NCBI GenBank assembly: GCA_963965975.1
Contig: OZ014419.1
Coordinates: 2,975,177 to 3,039,176, forward strand
Source: Xestospongia bergquistia
Lineage: Eukaryota; Porifera; Demospongiae; Haplosclerida; Petrosiidae
Direction: 5' to 3'
DNA: 64,000 nt
Shown: positions 46,445 through 57,516 of the stretch, in pieces
Numbering within the stretch: the first letter of the stretch is position 1
How the letters are laid out: every line of letters begins with the position of its first letter
Notes under the pieces: generated by a model
The model's input: the letters and a program-made list of their open reading frames with translations, nothing else
The model's database searches: none
What the model was told of the DNA's origin: nothing
Translations under genes and position numbers: made by a program

Positions 46445-46912
46445 ATGTCTTCTAGATATCAAACGCTAATAACCAGTCCAGATGATTCTCACAGCGACTA
46501 TAGACTAGCATCTCCTCCAGTTCGACGTTCGTCGGAGCCTAACATGTACGCTATCGACTACTTTCCGAATCATAAGAAATATAACAGTTTACCTCAATAT
46601 GGTAGACTACATGGATTTTTGCAACGTCTTAACACGAGACGAAGAAGCAGACGAGATAGAGTAATAGATACAAGAAGTAACAGATTGTCTGGAGATGGAG
46701 GAGCCATTTCTTTTCAAGTTAATAGTCAAACTCAAAGTGACAATAATAAGAAAGAAGATACAGATGCTGTATTTGATAGTAGCAGTGAATTAGAGACTGT
46801 ATCAAAGTCTGGACAAAAAAAAGGATCATACCAATACAAGAGATTAAGATTGAAGAGACATCATCGATCCATGTCAGATCATACTGTAACCAACTCGCAA
46901 AAACAATTTTAA
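46445..46912 (+). CDS. Orphan basic, disordered protein (155 aa)
   Basis: A single-exon reading frame with an A at -3 of its ATG, starting 126 bp after RAD52. The N-terminus is Ser/Pro-rich (S-S-R-Y-Q-T-L-I-T-S-P-D-D-S), the middle has clusters of Arg (N-T-R-R-R-S-R-R-D-R), and the end repeats a basic pattern (K-R-L-R-L-K-R-H-H-R-S-M-S-D). R-R-S-S-E-P and R-H-H-R-S-M-S resemble basophilic kinase or 14-3-3 sites. There is no membrane segment, signal peptide or known domain. I do not recognise it. The length and codon quality make a real gene likely. Confidence 0.6.
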   Translation: MSSRYQTLITSPDDSHSDYRLASPPVRRSSEPNMYAIDYFPNHKKYNSLPQYGRLHGFLQRLNTRRRSRRDRVIDTRSNRLSGDGGAISFQVNSQTQSDNNKKEDTDAVFDSSSELETVSKSGQKKGSYQYKRLRLKRHHRSMSDHTVTNSQKQF

Positions 46913-47810
46913 AGACTTTACTTTCTGTTGTATTATAAACTCAATTAATATATTATCCTATATACCCTTCTATTGTATTATGGAGTCATTCATTCAACTG
47001 TTTATTTTTATATTGTATTCTGTATTGTACAGGCACACTGTATTGTATGCGTTGGTTGTTTTGACAAGTGACTTCTGTCAGCAATACACTTAGTTATCTT
47101 CTGTGTTGACAATGCACATACCATTAGAGTATAGTATACACATTGTAGTCAAGACAATTTGTATCAATATGAAAGAAATGTCTACTATATAATTCAATAT
47201 CCACGAGCCATTAACTAATACTGGATTGTATGCTATCGTATTTGCTGCAATGTTAAAAAGTTCTGGTGACACATTTTATAAATTTTTCTAACAATATTTT
47301 GCCTATTACTTAAACTTAAGGTAGCATACTGCTAATTAAACAGTCATTAGCACATAACGTAGTTAATACATAATAGACATGCCCATCATAACAAGTATAT
47401 ATTATAATACCAAAGGTGGCAATAATATGACATATTGGTGACATATCAAACGTCATGTGCTAGTTTGTTGCACAATTTGTATTGTACTTAACTGATCTGT
47501 TTATACATTCCAGAGGCAATTAAGAATGTCAGCAGTGGTGTACAATAACAGTGTTGTTTAAATCACTTGGTGCTAATATGATTTTTTCCAGTACATGATT
47601 TAAAGGAATTAGCATCCCAGCATGAGAATTATTGGAGGTACATGTGATAATAGACAAATTATCAAAAGAAACATCTAATATAGAAATATGTAAATAACAC
47701 AAATATATCTGAAGGTTTCTGTTGTGAAACAATATGTAACCCACCTCAAGCGAGGAGGAAGTTATGACCTATAAATATGTGTCTATACTTATTGTGAAGT
47801 GATAAATTCT
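46913..47810. other. Intergenic stretch
   Basis: About 0.9 kb, AT-rich, holding the 3' ends of the two convergent genes. No further exon, RNA gene or repeat is supported; the frames at 47090-47272 and 47529-47744 look like chance. Confidence 0.6.
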
Positions 47811-50190
47811 TTAGTCTTGAGGTAGAGTCCCTTGAGTAGGGTACGTCCCCTGTGTGTCTACAATATTATGGATCATATCATCAGACCCACCCATTACCAC
47901 ATGAGTCACAAGGTCACTCATAACAGACAAGTCTCCTTCCATCATACTTAGAGCAGTCGAGGGACCAATAGGTGAGCCCATAGCAATGGCCTTCTCTCGA
48001 TGTTCCTGGGTTTGGTAATGAGCAACTAAATCATTGGGATCTTGAAAGGTTTTGTTACATGCATGGCAAGGAAAGACATTGATAATACGACGATATTCGG
48101 GATGAGTTTTCATGTGTTGACGGTAAGCATATATTGAGTTGAAGCCATCAGAACAGAAACGGCAATTGAACTTTGATTCCCCATTATGAACCTTGACGTG
48201 AGTTTGAAGATATGCTAATCTAGCAAATATCTTACCACATATTTCACATTCAAAACGATGATCTGAGACCTTATGAGTTTCTAGATCATCTTGTGAAAGA
48301 CATACTCTGAAACACTCTGAACATCGCAACTCTTCATTTTCAGAGTGAGATTTCTTTAAATGATCTTTTAAATCTGCTAACAAAGTAAAAGACCCGTCAC
48401 ATTCTTGACAATGATAGGGTTTGCTCTCTCCATGAACTTTTTGGTGGTTCAAGTACATAGAACGAGTGGCAAATGTGCGACCACATGTTTCATGTGTACA
48501 CGTGTAGGGATGAACAGCAGCATGTACAGTTTTAATGTGGCTCTCTAAAGAATCTTTACGAGTGAAGGATTTGGTGCAGTAATTGCAAGGAATACGAGGA
48601 CGGTTAGGATCATGTATCTCAAGATGGCGAGTCAAACGATATGGACGATCAAAGGCCTTGTTACATATGGTACACTTGTACTCCCTAAAAGTAGATCCTA
48701 CTTCTGTTTGTGTAGTGAGTTTAACTCTACCAATATCCATTTCTTGTGTAGTCTCAGTAGAATTCATTTGTGTCAGAAGTGCAGTGGGAGTATCATCATC
48801 CAGCCTGTGGTTGTCATCTTGGCTAGATGCTCTAACATCATGCTGAGAAAGTAGTGCTTGCTCTACTGCATGTAAACTTTGAGCAGCAGCTTCAATAAAG
48901 CTTGCTGCAGATGTAGAGACACCAGATACATCTAGAGACTCGGGTAAGCTCTCTTGACTGTTATCTGAATTCAGGCCGGACGTGTTGGCAGCATGGAGAC
49001 TGAAGTCACTCTGTCCTGCTAGCTCTGAACCTATAGTAACATCCAGGCTGGATGGATGGGATGACGAGGGAGAAGAAGGCCCATCTTGGGAGGATGGTTG
49101 CACAATTTCTATGTATTGCTGCATGTCATTAACATCCACTCCAGACTCGTGGTTCTCTCGTAAATGACGAAACATACAACGACGATAGAAGAAGGACACT
49201 CCACAGAGACGACAAATGAGTGGATTGAGCTTACCACGTTTGCTAACTCTTTGCTTGAGTTGCTTATGAGCTGACACCATCAGAGGGGTGGAGCTTAAGA
49301 TAGGAGAAGGAGACGTCATGACAGTGATACCCTGTGGTCCCGTCGTAACATTAGAAATATGAATAGTGGTACTTGGAGCCCCAGCAGAGCGACAATTACG
49401 ACAATGACTGGGAATTTGACCTGGTTCTGTATTCGTTGCAAATTTACGGTTACATCCATGACATGTAAATACTGCCACAGTCCTAGACAAAAAAGGTAAA
49501 TCATTTATTGCTTATTGTTTTTCATGCATCACTCTTCCCCACTATGCTGAGTGGCAATAACACCAAACAAGGTTAAAATATCAACAGGGGATTTAAGTAT
49601 GCTATCAGTGTCATCACAAGTTGATTTTCATTACTCACGATTACAACCTTAACAAAACAACTAAGCAATATCATGGGACTATATTCACAATATGTCACGT
49701 AGTCCCCTCATACTTTAATTAACTTATTGATGACTTACGATTTCTTATTATTGGGTTCCTCGTCATCCAGACTGTTTCCTGGTCTCTTACCTAATGTTAT
49801 GCTCGTTCCTCCATCATCAAAAAAACAAGATTCCCCTGGGATAGTAGGGGTTACTGTAGAAGCTGTTGACATAGTATCAGAAAACATAGGCATCATGTTA
49901 CTCATAGAGGCTTTTCCAACATCCTGGAGACTTTGTAAGCCAATCTCTCCCAAGTAGATAGTTTGTAGGAGTGAAGCACAGTCTGAACGAACTGTCTGTA
50001 TTTGATCAAGGGCATTTTTCAGACGGTCGGGTGAGGACATCATAGTGCTCATGACATCAAGATAGCCAGAAAGACGATGTAGATTTGATAGTATTGCGGT
50101 AGACTTGTCCAATGCTTCCCTCACAGATGTGGCTACCTGCTCTCGTAACTTTTCTTGAAGGCTAGCATCACTGTCTCCAGCTGCCATCAT
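47811..50190 (-). CDS. Multi C2H2 zinc-finger protein (707 aa)
   Basis: Exons are 49739-50190 and 47811-49482 (2124 nt); the junction TC then G gives K-K-S-T-V-A-V-F. An N-terminal helical region (R-E-Q-V-A-T-S-V-R-E-A-L) precedes a Cys4-type knuckle (F-T-C-H-G-C-N-R-K-F then C-R-N-C). A single C2H2 finger (L-I-C-R-L-C-G-V-S-F-F), a Ser/Gln-rich linker of about 150 residues, and eight further C2H2 fingers follow, ending F-P-C-H-A-C-N-K-T-F. Linkers are only partly TGEKP-like. The array suggests a sequence-specific DNA-binding regulator; the orthologue is not identified. The ATG pair at 50185-50190 begins M-M-A-A-G-D. It is divergent from WDR82. Confidence 0.85.
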
Positions 50191-50846
50191 TAGATAAGGA
50201 AATACTTAAGATGTTTTCTGTATCTGAAATTGAAAAATTTTTTGGACTGATCTTACTCATTAAACTAGTTACTTATTATTATTGAAAAAAATAATTTTTA
50301 ATTAAAATTTAGTTGAATGACACTCGTACCAATAGCTATTGAACAAGAAATTGATTTTAACATTTCTAACTTTAAGTGGATGAGCCTATATGTACACTAC
50401 TTTAGATATAACATGATTATCAAAGCTAGGTCACTTAACTTGGGAGCCTGGCTCCCTAAAACCTTTTATTAAAACTGCCAACTGCTAAGTATTCTACAGC
50501 AGTATGATAATGCATTGACAACATAGAAAGTTAATCATTTTTGAAATCTCGTCAAACATCTCTTACTAAGAAATTGGACAGATCCCCAGGAAAACGAGAA
50601 CGCTGGGCCCCTTTTTTCTGACTTCGGAACACACTGTAGTGGGAATTCTTGTCGCGTGACCCTTCTGACGTGTTGTGATTTCAAATTTTTATTCGATTCC
50701 TTCGCGGTACAATAGTAACAATACCGCCAAATCTAAAATGGCTGATTGAGGTTCTTGTTGACACAAACTATAAAGATTTCTTGTTGACACAAACTATAAA
50801 AGTCATAAAGTGACACAAGGAGTGACTGTAACTTTTTAATGTCAAG
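50191..50846. other. Divergent promoter region, zinc-finger gene / WDR82
   Basis: 656 bp with no exon seen. A GC-richer island at about 50570-50730 contains CGTGACCC and TGACGTG-type sites (ATF/CREB half-site at 50666-50672). A tandem repeat of a TTCTTGTTGACACAAACTATAAA-like unit occurs twice at 50753-50800. Confidence 0.5.
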
Positions 50847-52311
50847 ATGCAGACTATGAAGCTCACCGATGAGGTGTTCCGGAGCTTTAGAGTTGCAAAA
50901 GTTTTCCGAGAAAATACAGATACTATTAACTGCTTTGACTTTTCTCATAATGGTGAAAATATGATAGCTAGCAGTAATGATGACTCTATTGTGGTGTATT
51001 GTTGTATGGAAGGCAAGTAGGTTAATTGTTCCCATAAGCCTGATGTAGTGGTGGGCACTATTTGGAATCTACAACTCCTTTTCTCGTATTAGACCCAAGA
51101 GAACTGTATACAGTAAAAAGTATGGATGTGATTTAGTTCAATACACTCATGCACCAAATGCAATTATTTACACATCTAATAAAGTTGATGGTAAGCACAT
51201 GATAATCTTATTAACATATCATTTTGTTAATATTATTTTTAGATACAATACGATATTTATCATTACATGATAACAAATATCTTCGTTATTTCCCTGGCCA
51301 CACTAAAAGGTAAAGTGTTACATAATGTGTTATACTTTTACATTTTATTATAGAGTGGTTACTCTCAGAATGTCACCAGTTAATGACATGTTTTTATCAG
51401 GTAGTCTAGATAGAACTTTAAGACTGTGGGATCTACGATCACCTAATTGTCAAGTATGATCTAAAGTTTGTTCTAATGAACTACTATGATATTAATAGGG
51501 TTTAATGCACCTTAATGGACGTGCTGTGGCTTCATTTGATCCAGAGGGTCTCATTTTTGCAGCTGGCATAGACTCCAGACAGCTTAAACTATATGATCTC
51601 CGATCTTTTGATAAAGTACTCCCACTCATTAAGTTAAATGAAAAGACCATGCTATTATATTGTAGGGTCCTTTTTCAACTTTTCATGTGCGACAAGATTT
51701 TGCTAGTTGTGAATGGACTGGATTGAAATTTAGTACAGACGGAAAGAAGATATTAATTTCAACTAATATCAGTCAAATTAAGTTAATTGATGCTTTCCAA
51801 GGAAATGAACTACATACATTATCAGTACGTGCTAGTTATAAATTTAAGAAAATAATTAACTAATATGTTTACTCTTATGAGCTGTTGTGACTAGATTTGT
51901 ATTATTTCGAATGTTAAGTTCTATTATTATTGTAAACTGTATCTTTCATCTCTACTAATTATATGCTTTTAATTATAGGGTCATTTAAACAGTACTGGAT
52001 TAACATTAGAAGCATCATTTACTCCTGATGCCAAGTATGTTACATCTGGGTCTCAAAATGGGCGTATACATGTCTGGTCAGCTGAGACAGGAGAAGAGAT
52101 AACTATATTAGACGGGGGTCATCCCCATCCATCTTGTTGTGTCCAGTTCAATCCAAAATATATGATGATGGCTTCAGCATGTAAAAGCATAGTAAGTATA
52201 TAGAGTATAATGTAATGTATTGGTTATATCCTTGTGTAGGCATTCTGGCTACCAGCTACTGATGAGTGGATACCACCTACATCACAACAAGACAATAATA
52301 TGGAACATTGA
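50847..52311 (+). CDS. WDR82: WDR82, SET1/COMPASS and PNUTS complex WD40 protein (331 aa)
   Basis: Eight exons (996 nt): 50847-51016, 51093-51190, 51243-51309, 51354-51453, 51499-51615, 51666-51824, 51979-52191, 52240-52311. WDR82 recruits the SET1 H3K4 methyltransferase to RNA polymerase II phosphorylated at Ser5. Near-identical animal blocks: [73 protein letters not shown] and S-A-C-K-S-I-A-F-W-L-P. The animal start matches the second ATG (50856); the upstream ATG adds three residues. It forms a seven-bladed propeller. Confidence 0.95.
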
Positions 52312-52413
52312 CAAATTAAAAGAAACATATTATACATTCTTGTATGCATAGTAATAATTTAGTGTTGTTTTACTACTAACTAAAATTATTTATAACATGC
52401 GTAATTGTATGTG

Positions 52414-53409
52414 TTAAGTACAGTCAATAACCTCTTCACTTTCTTCTGATGAGGATTTGGTTATTTCTAGTGACTGCTTGTTCTGTTTTCTTAAATCCTC
52501 GATTATTTTTTCTTGATCCATCAACTTGTTTTTGAGTTTTTCTACTTCAAGTTGTAATTCTAAGCACTGGTCCATCCATCTTTTTTCTGTATTTCTCAAT
52601 TTCTGGTTTTCTCGCTTGAGGTTAACTATATCTCGTTGTGCTATCTCTAACTTTGTTTCAGATAAAGATTTATTTCTTTCAATGGCACGATATCTGTCAG
52701 TAAGTTCATCTATTTTTTCAGTATTTTCTTTATCTTCAGTTTGAAGAGAAATGTTTCTTTCTTGCGCAGACTGTAATTTCTTCATGGTTCTACTTCGTGC
52801 TTCTTCTAAAATTTCCTTATCTTTTAGTTCTATCTCAAGTTGTTTCTGGACATCCCTTTTCTCTTCTTCCAGTCTTAGCTTTTCACTGTTGTGAATTGCT
52901 TCAGGTATCATCACATCACTTCTAGTAGATGAAGGATAGAATTGGAGCCTTTTAAAATCATTTTCTACATCTAATAAATCATCTTCAGACGCTTGTTGAG
53001 CAAGTGAAAGAAAAGAGTCAGTGCCTTTACCAGAATCTCTTCTATTGTAATCAACTTCAAGTTCAGCTTGTTGAGGGTTCTTATAATAATCATACTTTAG
53101 TATGTCATTAACACTTTTTCGGAGTGCTATTGATAAACAATTCAGTGAATCAATGCTGTCAAATGTCTCACATATAGCATCAAAAAGAGTTCTGTCCAGA
53201 CCTGATCCTAGACGGTTCTGTAGTTCAGTCACTAGAGTATCTAAACACTTGCTTTTCTTGACTTCATCACTAATAGCTCCGCGAGCACATAATTCATCGA
53301 GTACAGGTATCAAGCAGGTCTCAATAAAGCGTTTGATGTTCACCAGGTTCTTGTTAAGCGCTTTCTTCTGCGCTAGTCGAATTTTTTTCTCAGTATCTTC
53401 CTCGGCCAT
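52414..53409 (-). CDS. CARD-like / coiled-coil protein 1 (331 aa)
   Basis: A single-exon gene. Residues about 15-105 have the spacing of a six-helix death-fold domain closest to CARD: L-V-N-I-K-R-F-I-E-T-C, L-I-P-V-L-D-E-L-C-A-R-G, A-I-S-D-E-V, L-D-T-L-V-T-E-L-Q-N-R-L, L-F-D-A-I-C-E-T-F, L-S-I-A-L-R-K-S-V. A short linker with R-R-D-S-G-K-G-T-D-S-F follows, then a coiled coil from about residue 170 to 315 rich in E/K/Q/L heptads. The tail S-S-S-E-E-S-E-E-V is acidic. The layout is that of CARD9-like adaptors without other domains. The CARD call is by pattern, not by search. Its relative at 57517-58884 aligns along the whole N-terminal domain. Confidence 0.6.
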   Translation of the reverse strand: MAEEDTEKKIRLAQKKALNKNLVNIKRFIETCLIPVLDELCARGAISDEVKKSKCLDTLVTELQNRLGSGLDRTLFDAICETFDSIDSLNCLSIALRKSVNDILKYDYYKNPQQAELEVDYNRRDSGKGTDSFLSLAQQASEDDLLDVENDFKRLQFYPSSTRSDVMIPEAIHNSEKLRLEEEKRDVQKQLEIELKDKEILEEARSRTMKKLQSAQERNISLQTEDKENTEKIDELTDRYRAIERNKSLSETKLEIAQRDIVNLKRENQKLRNTEKRWMDQCLELQLEVEKLKNKLMDQEKIIEDLRKQNKQSLEITKSSSEESEEVIDCT

Positions 53410-53880
53410 CGAAATTAGCTAACATATTCATAAGTTAGCGAAGTTCTTCAAGGGTGGGTTGCCGCCCCTTTGCGTTGTAGCCATTTAAAGACTTTATATT
53501 AACTTAATGCAAGAGGAGCATTAACCAGGCTATAGGATAATAAAAGAACACTCAGAGAATACAGAAAGCCACATATATATATATATATATAATTATATAT
53601 TATATATAAATATAATATAATGTATATTTCTGTCGGTCAGTATTATGAAAGAAAAATACAAGAATCAAAATGACAATAAAAAACTACAAATTTCACATGC
53701 ATGGTAAAATGTGGACATAGAAACTTAAAAGAAACCAAGTGTTAACATAATTAAAGTCAAAATGAACTGACGTTTATAATTACAATATAAATTAATACTT
53801 ACTATTACATAAAAATAGTTAATCCCTACAATATAAGAAATCAAGACATGGATAACAAAGATATCATAAAAAATATTCAA
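53410..53880. other. Intergenic stretch with TA repeat
   Basis: 471 bp between two coiled-coil genes, holding a (TA)n run at 53574-53591 and AT-rich DNA; no exon seen. Confidence 0.6.
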
Positions 53881-54756
53881 CTACATACACTTCTTCTGTA
53901 GGTCTTCAATTCCCTGTTTGAGGTGCTGTACTTCCATTTGACGTTCCTTCCTCTCCTCATCTAACTTTCTATCTTGTTCATCCAATCTTTTTGTTAAATC
54001 ATTTATAAGTATACTCTGCCTTTGACATAGTTCTTCAAGTTTATTAATTTTATCCTGAGCTTTTTGTAAGTCGTTTTCAAGTTCTGAGTTTCTTCTCTTA
54101 TATGTGCGTTGCTCTTCTTTGAGGTTCTTCAACTGGTTATCTTTTTCTTGTATATCACTGCTGTATCTACACATTTTATCCAAGTTTTCAGTCCTTTCAG
54201 ACTGTAGCTCTTCACGTTGCTTTTCTAACTGATTGTTATCTTCTTTAAGAGATGTATTTTCTTCCTTTTCTATCTTTACTGTTGCACTAAGATCTCTGAC
54301 AATGTCTTGGTGTTCATCTTCTCCTATAAGCCCACCAATTTTCTGTGATTTTGTAGCTAATCTGACTTGAGAGAGATAATCAGGATCATGACACGAAACA
54401 TCACTTCTAACTACTGTTCCCTGTTGAAGGTGCCCATGATCATTTTTTGTACTGCCATTGTCTATACCAGCAACTGTATTCTCTGTAGTCTTGGTATCAC
54501 CACTCTTGTTTTCTTCATTAATTGGATTGATAGCTGATTGTTCTCTTCCTACAGATTCACTCACTGGACGTTGTACAGGCAAAGGACCATCCTGCGTACT
54601 TTGACTAGAACCTTTGCCATTAAAGGAAGGTTGAGAGGGGTCTACTTGTTTGGTTAGTAGTGAAGTTTGAAAATGTCGCTCATGTGAATCCTGTAGTTTT
54701 GCAGACTCAGATGTAGGGAGGGGGTAATTTCTCTCTGAATTAAGGGAACCAGCCAT
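53881..54756 (-). CDS. Coiled-coil protein 2, no death-fold domain (291 aa)
   Basis: A single-exon gene between the two CARD-like genes. The first 125 residues are polar and disordered (Ser, Gln, Asn, Pro). From about residue 150 a continuous coiled coil runs to the C-terminus (K-E-E-N-T-S-L-K-E-D-N-N-Q-L, K-N-L-K-E-E-Q-R-T-Y-K-R-R-N, I-N-K-L-E-E-L-C-Q-R-Q). It shares with its neighbours the single exon, minus orientation, Ser/Asn-rich linker and terminal coiled coil, but lacks the N-terminal helical domain. It may be a paralogue that lost that domain or an unrelated gene. The function is unknown. Confidence 0.6.
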   Translation of the reverse strand: MAGSLNSERNYPLPTSESAKLQDSHERHFQTSLLTKQVDPSQPSFNGKGSSQSTQDGPLPVQRPVSESVGREQSAINPINEENKSGDTKTTENTVAGIDNGSTKNDHGHLQQGTVVRSDVSCHDPDYLSQVRLATKSQKIGGLIGEDEHQDIVRDLSATVKIEKEENTSLKEDNNQLEKQREELQSERTENLDKMCRYSSDIQEKDNQLKNLKEEQRTYKRRNSELENDLQKAQDKINKLEELCQRQSILINDLTKRLDEQDRKLDEERKERQMEVQHLKQGIEDLQKKCM

Positions 54757-54918
54757 TTGCTTGCCTCGAGCGTTCGGTGAAAGGAAGGAACTCCCTGTTA
54801 ACTACTGATTGAGCATCCCATAGATTTATTGCCAATTATTGGAATCCTCCGTCAACTATGTCTTTTTTAATGCCGTATTATGACGTCATTATATTGCAAA
54901 TTACAATAATAATTATTA

Positions 54919-54963
54919 TGCGCATGCACAAGCGGTATATAGTCGCCGCCGCGCCGGAGAAAG
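54919..54963. promoter_or_regulatory. GC-rich element with NRF1-like site
   Basis: TATGCGCATGCACA at 54917-54930 contains the NRF1 core GCGCATGC. It is followed by CGCCGCCGCGCCGG, the most GC-rich stretch in this part of the window, about 165-205 bp upstream of the start of the coiled-coil gene at 54756. A promoter role is inferred. Confidence 0.4.
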
Positions 54964-54982
54964 TTTTTAACCTCTTTAGCAT

Positions 54983-55223
54983 TCATTGCGACATACGCAT
55001 AACGTCATGAAACCATATACTGTAGGATAATAGAAAAATTCCTTGAACAATTTTGGAATAACTAACACAGCAAACAATTGATATGCTAGCAGTGTGACTC
55101 AGTGCCTTCTGAATCATGTCCACTTCAGAGGAAATAAATGAAGAGCATGGAGTATGTGAGTGATGTATCAAGTCAGGTAAAAATATATATATAATAAATA
55201 GTACATGTACCAACATCAATAAA

Positions 55224-55287
<64 letters not shown>

Positions 55288-55412
55288 CAAAATTTCATAG
55301 CAGTGAACATTTAAATATACCCAAAGTTATGTCCTTATAAAAATCTTCATTTCTTGTGTACTTTATAATATTTCAATAGCTCACCAACAGTAGTTATTTC
55401 CTCTGACATCAT
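54983..55412 (-). CDS. Candidate two-exon small membrane protein (55 aa)
   Basis: Exon 1 is 55385-55412 (M-M-S-E-E-I-T-T-V) and exon 2 is 54983-55122, joined by a GT-AG intron of 262 bp with a clear pyrimidine tract before the AG; the frame closes (168 nt). Exon 2 gives D-M-I-Q-K-A-L-S-H-T-A-S-I-S-I, then a hydrophobic stretch V-C-C-V-S-Y-S-K-I-V-Q-G-I-F-L-L-S-Y, then W-F-H-D-V-M-R-M-S-Q. It could be a small single-pass protein, perhaps mitochondrial, but I do not recognise it. The intron holds the (TA)n run at 55227-55285. Confidence 0.35.
55227..55285. repeat. (TA)n microsatellite
   Basis: About 29 uninterrupted TA units. Confidence 0.95.
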
Positions 55413-57516
55413 TGTTCAAAATCTACAAATGAAGATTTAAAAAATATTAAAACAACATTAGTGACTGATCATAACAGTAGTTCATCAATCACTTCATTGT
55501 GGTCAATATCAGGACATTCATATTTTGTACACTTTGTACATAAATTTAAAAGCTGTATTGAAGTTGTGTAGTTTATTTGATATTCACATAAAATTATATA
55601 TAAAAATTATTTTATAATTATAGAAAAGTTACAGAGAGACTTTTTAGTCAACTATAACTATATACACATTGGAGAGTATGTCTGATACATGTACCTATCC
55701 AGCTTATATACATAATGTCACTTAAATTTATACTGCTTTAATACATACTATAGATGAGGAAGTTATGAAGAATCCACAAAATCATTAGAAAGCAATAGAT
55801 ATCAATATCACTAAATAATCAAATAATCTATAGATTTTAGTTTTCTAGAGTATGTCAAATATAGACATATCATTATGTTTAATGTTATTATACTTTCGTG
55901 TTAAACTGCCTTACCAACTGTCCAAGTGCAGGTACATTTACATAATACAAACTACAGATAATGTCATCATTGTCAATTTAGTGAATGACTTTAAAAGTAT
56001 ATGTAGGCAGTAGATATTATAAACTCACAAGGATAGTCAATTATTTACACGTTGGAAGGTGTGACACCTGCTTTATTCTTTCTAAATATGACAATACTCA
56101 GTGGTATCAACAACAGTTCTGTATGTGTAATATCGATAATAAGTCTCCAAAAGAGATTTACTTCTACAATTACAGATGATTCCAGTTAGTGCAGTTACAG
56201 TTACAGTCACAAAACAGGACCTATCCATTCTGTTTTATAAATTAAATGAAGGTATGTATGGGGAGATAACTAACACATTGAAGATTAAGTAACCATCTAT
56301 CATTTATACTCTGCACTTCACTTGTGGAGCATGAGGAGGCCAGTTTTGTACCTTATCACAAACAATTTTAACTTATATTTTTAACAATCATGGGAGGTTT
56401 TATACTTGCAAACCATTGCACAATATTGTATCATTGGGCTACTTCTTATAGAGTCGGATCCACTATAAATAGAAACTATGCTCTTAGATAGAGGCTTTTA
56501 TAGAGTATTAATAATAGTACACTTATATAAACAAAGTAGACATGTGGACAGTCTTCTTGTTGACTTAATTAAAGTATCCAGAAAGGTTGAAGAAGTTAGA
56601 AATGAGAAAAATAACCACAGGATATACAAAATTATGAAACACCATCAATCATATGAAGTTAACTCTCAAAATGTACCAGATACACATTATGTTGTGTAAA
56701 GTTAGAGGAATTCTATGATTATAAAGTTAATGTCATAAGTGTCCACATATTTAAATGCTATACTAAATGCTTGGAGCTATTGAGGAAGATATTGAGAAGT
56801 CCTCACTGTTATATTATGAAAACAATTTTATAAAGCAGACAATAAGGCAAACAAGATTCTTTTGAACAAAAAAAGACAAATACCCACAATGCTATCAAAG
56901 CCATCAATACAATATGTTACCTGATATAGATCAAAGATTTCAGAAGAGCCTCTATTTTGTGGTGCTTGTTTTAAGGAGAACGAAATGCAGCAATCATGCC
57001 AATATTGAGATTGATGGGATCCATTGTGATACATACTCTATTTGGCTATATTTATCATGAACATTACCAAAACTTAATTCCTTACTTGAGAATTACACAT
57101 GTCACTTCTGCCACTCATCAACTAATATTAACTATTTCACAAATACATTCATACTTTAGTAATTCAATTATCATGTTATGCATACCAGTTAATAGATATG
57201 TAACCTCAACAAATTAAAATGTTATGCATACTGTAGACTTTAAAAACAATTGTTAATGAACTATCCTTACCTCTACAACTGGAGGCCCCGAGAAAGATGC
57301 CATGTAGATAGGTAGGTATCACGTGAGCTTTTATACAAAGGTTAAAAATTATTTACATTTTTCCAGCTAATGACTAGTTGAAGGATTAGTAGCCATTTTG
57401 AGAGGGGTAGGGTAATCACTACTACTGATCGGAAATGACAAATAATACAACATAATGATAACAATACAATATAATGACAATAGTAAAAATGACAAAGAAC
57501 AATAAAAATTAATTTA
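55413..57516. other. Gene-poor 2.1 kb
   Basis: No gene is confidently seen. Possible orphan exons with splice-like ends occur at 56175-56251 (plus; starts M-I-P-V-S-A-V after an AG and ends at GTATGT) and near 56917-57034 (minus; ends D-L-Y-Q before GTAACA), but neither joins to a partner. Confidence 0.45.

Noticed and set aside
48583..49167. Plus-strand frames of 61-87 codons opposite the zinc-finger gene
   Set aside because: Shadows of the long zinc-finger exon; no independent signal.
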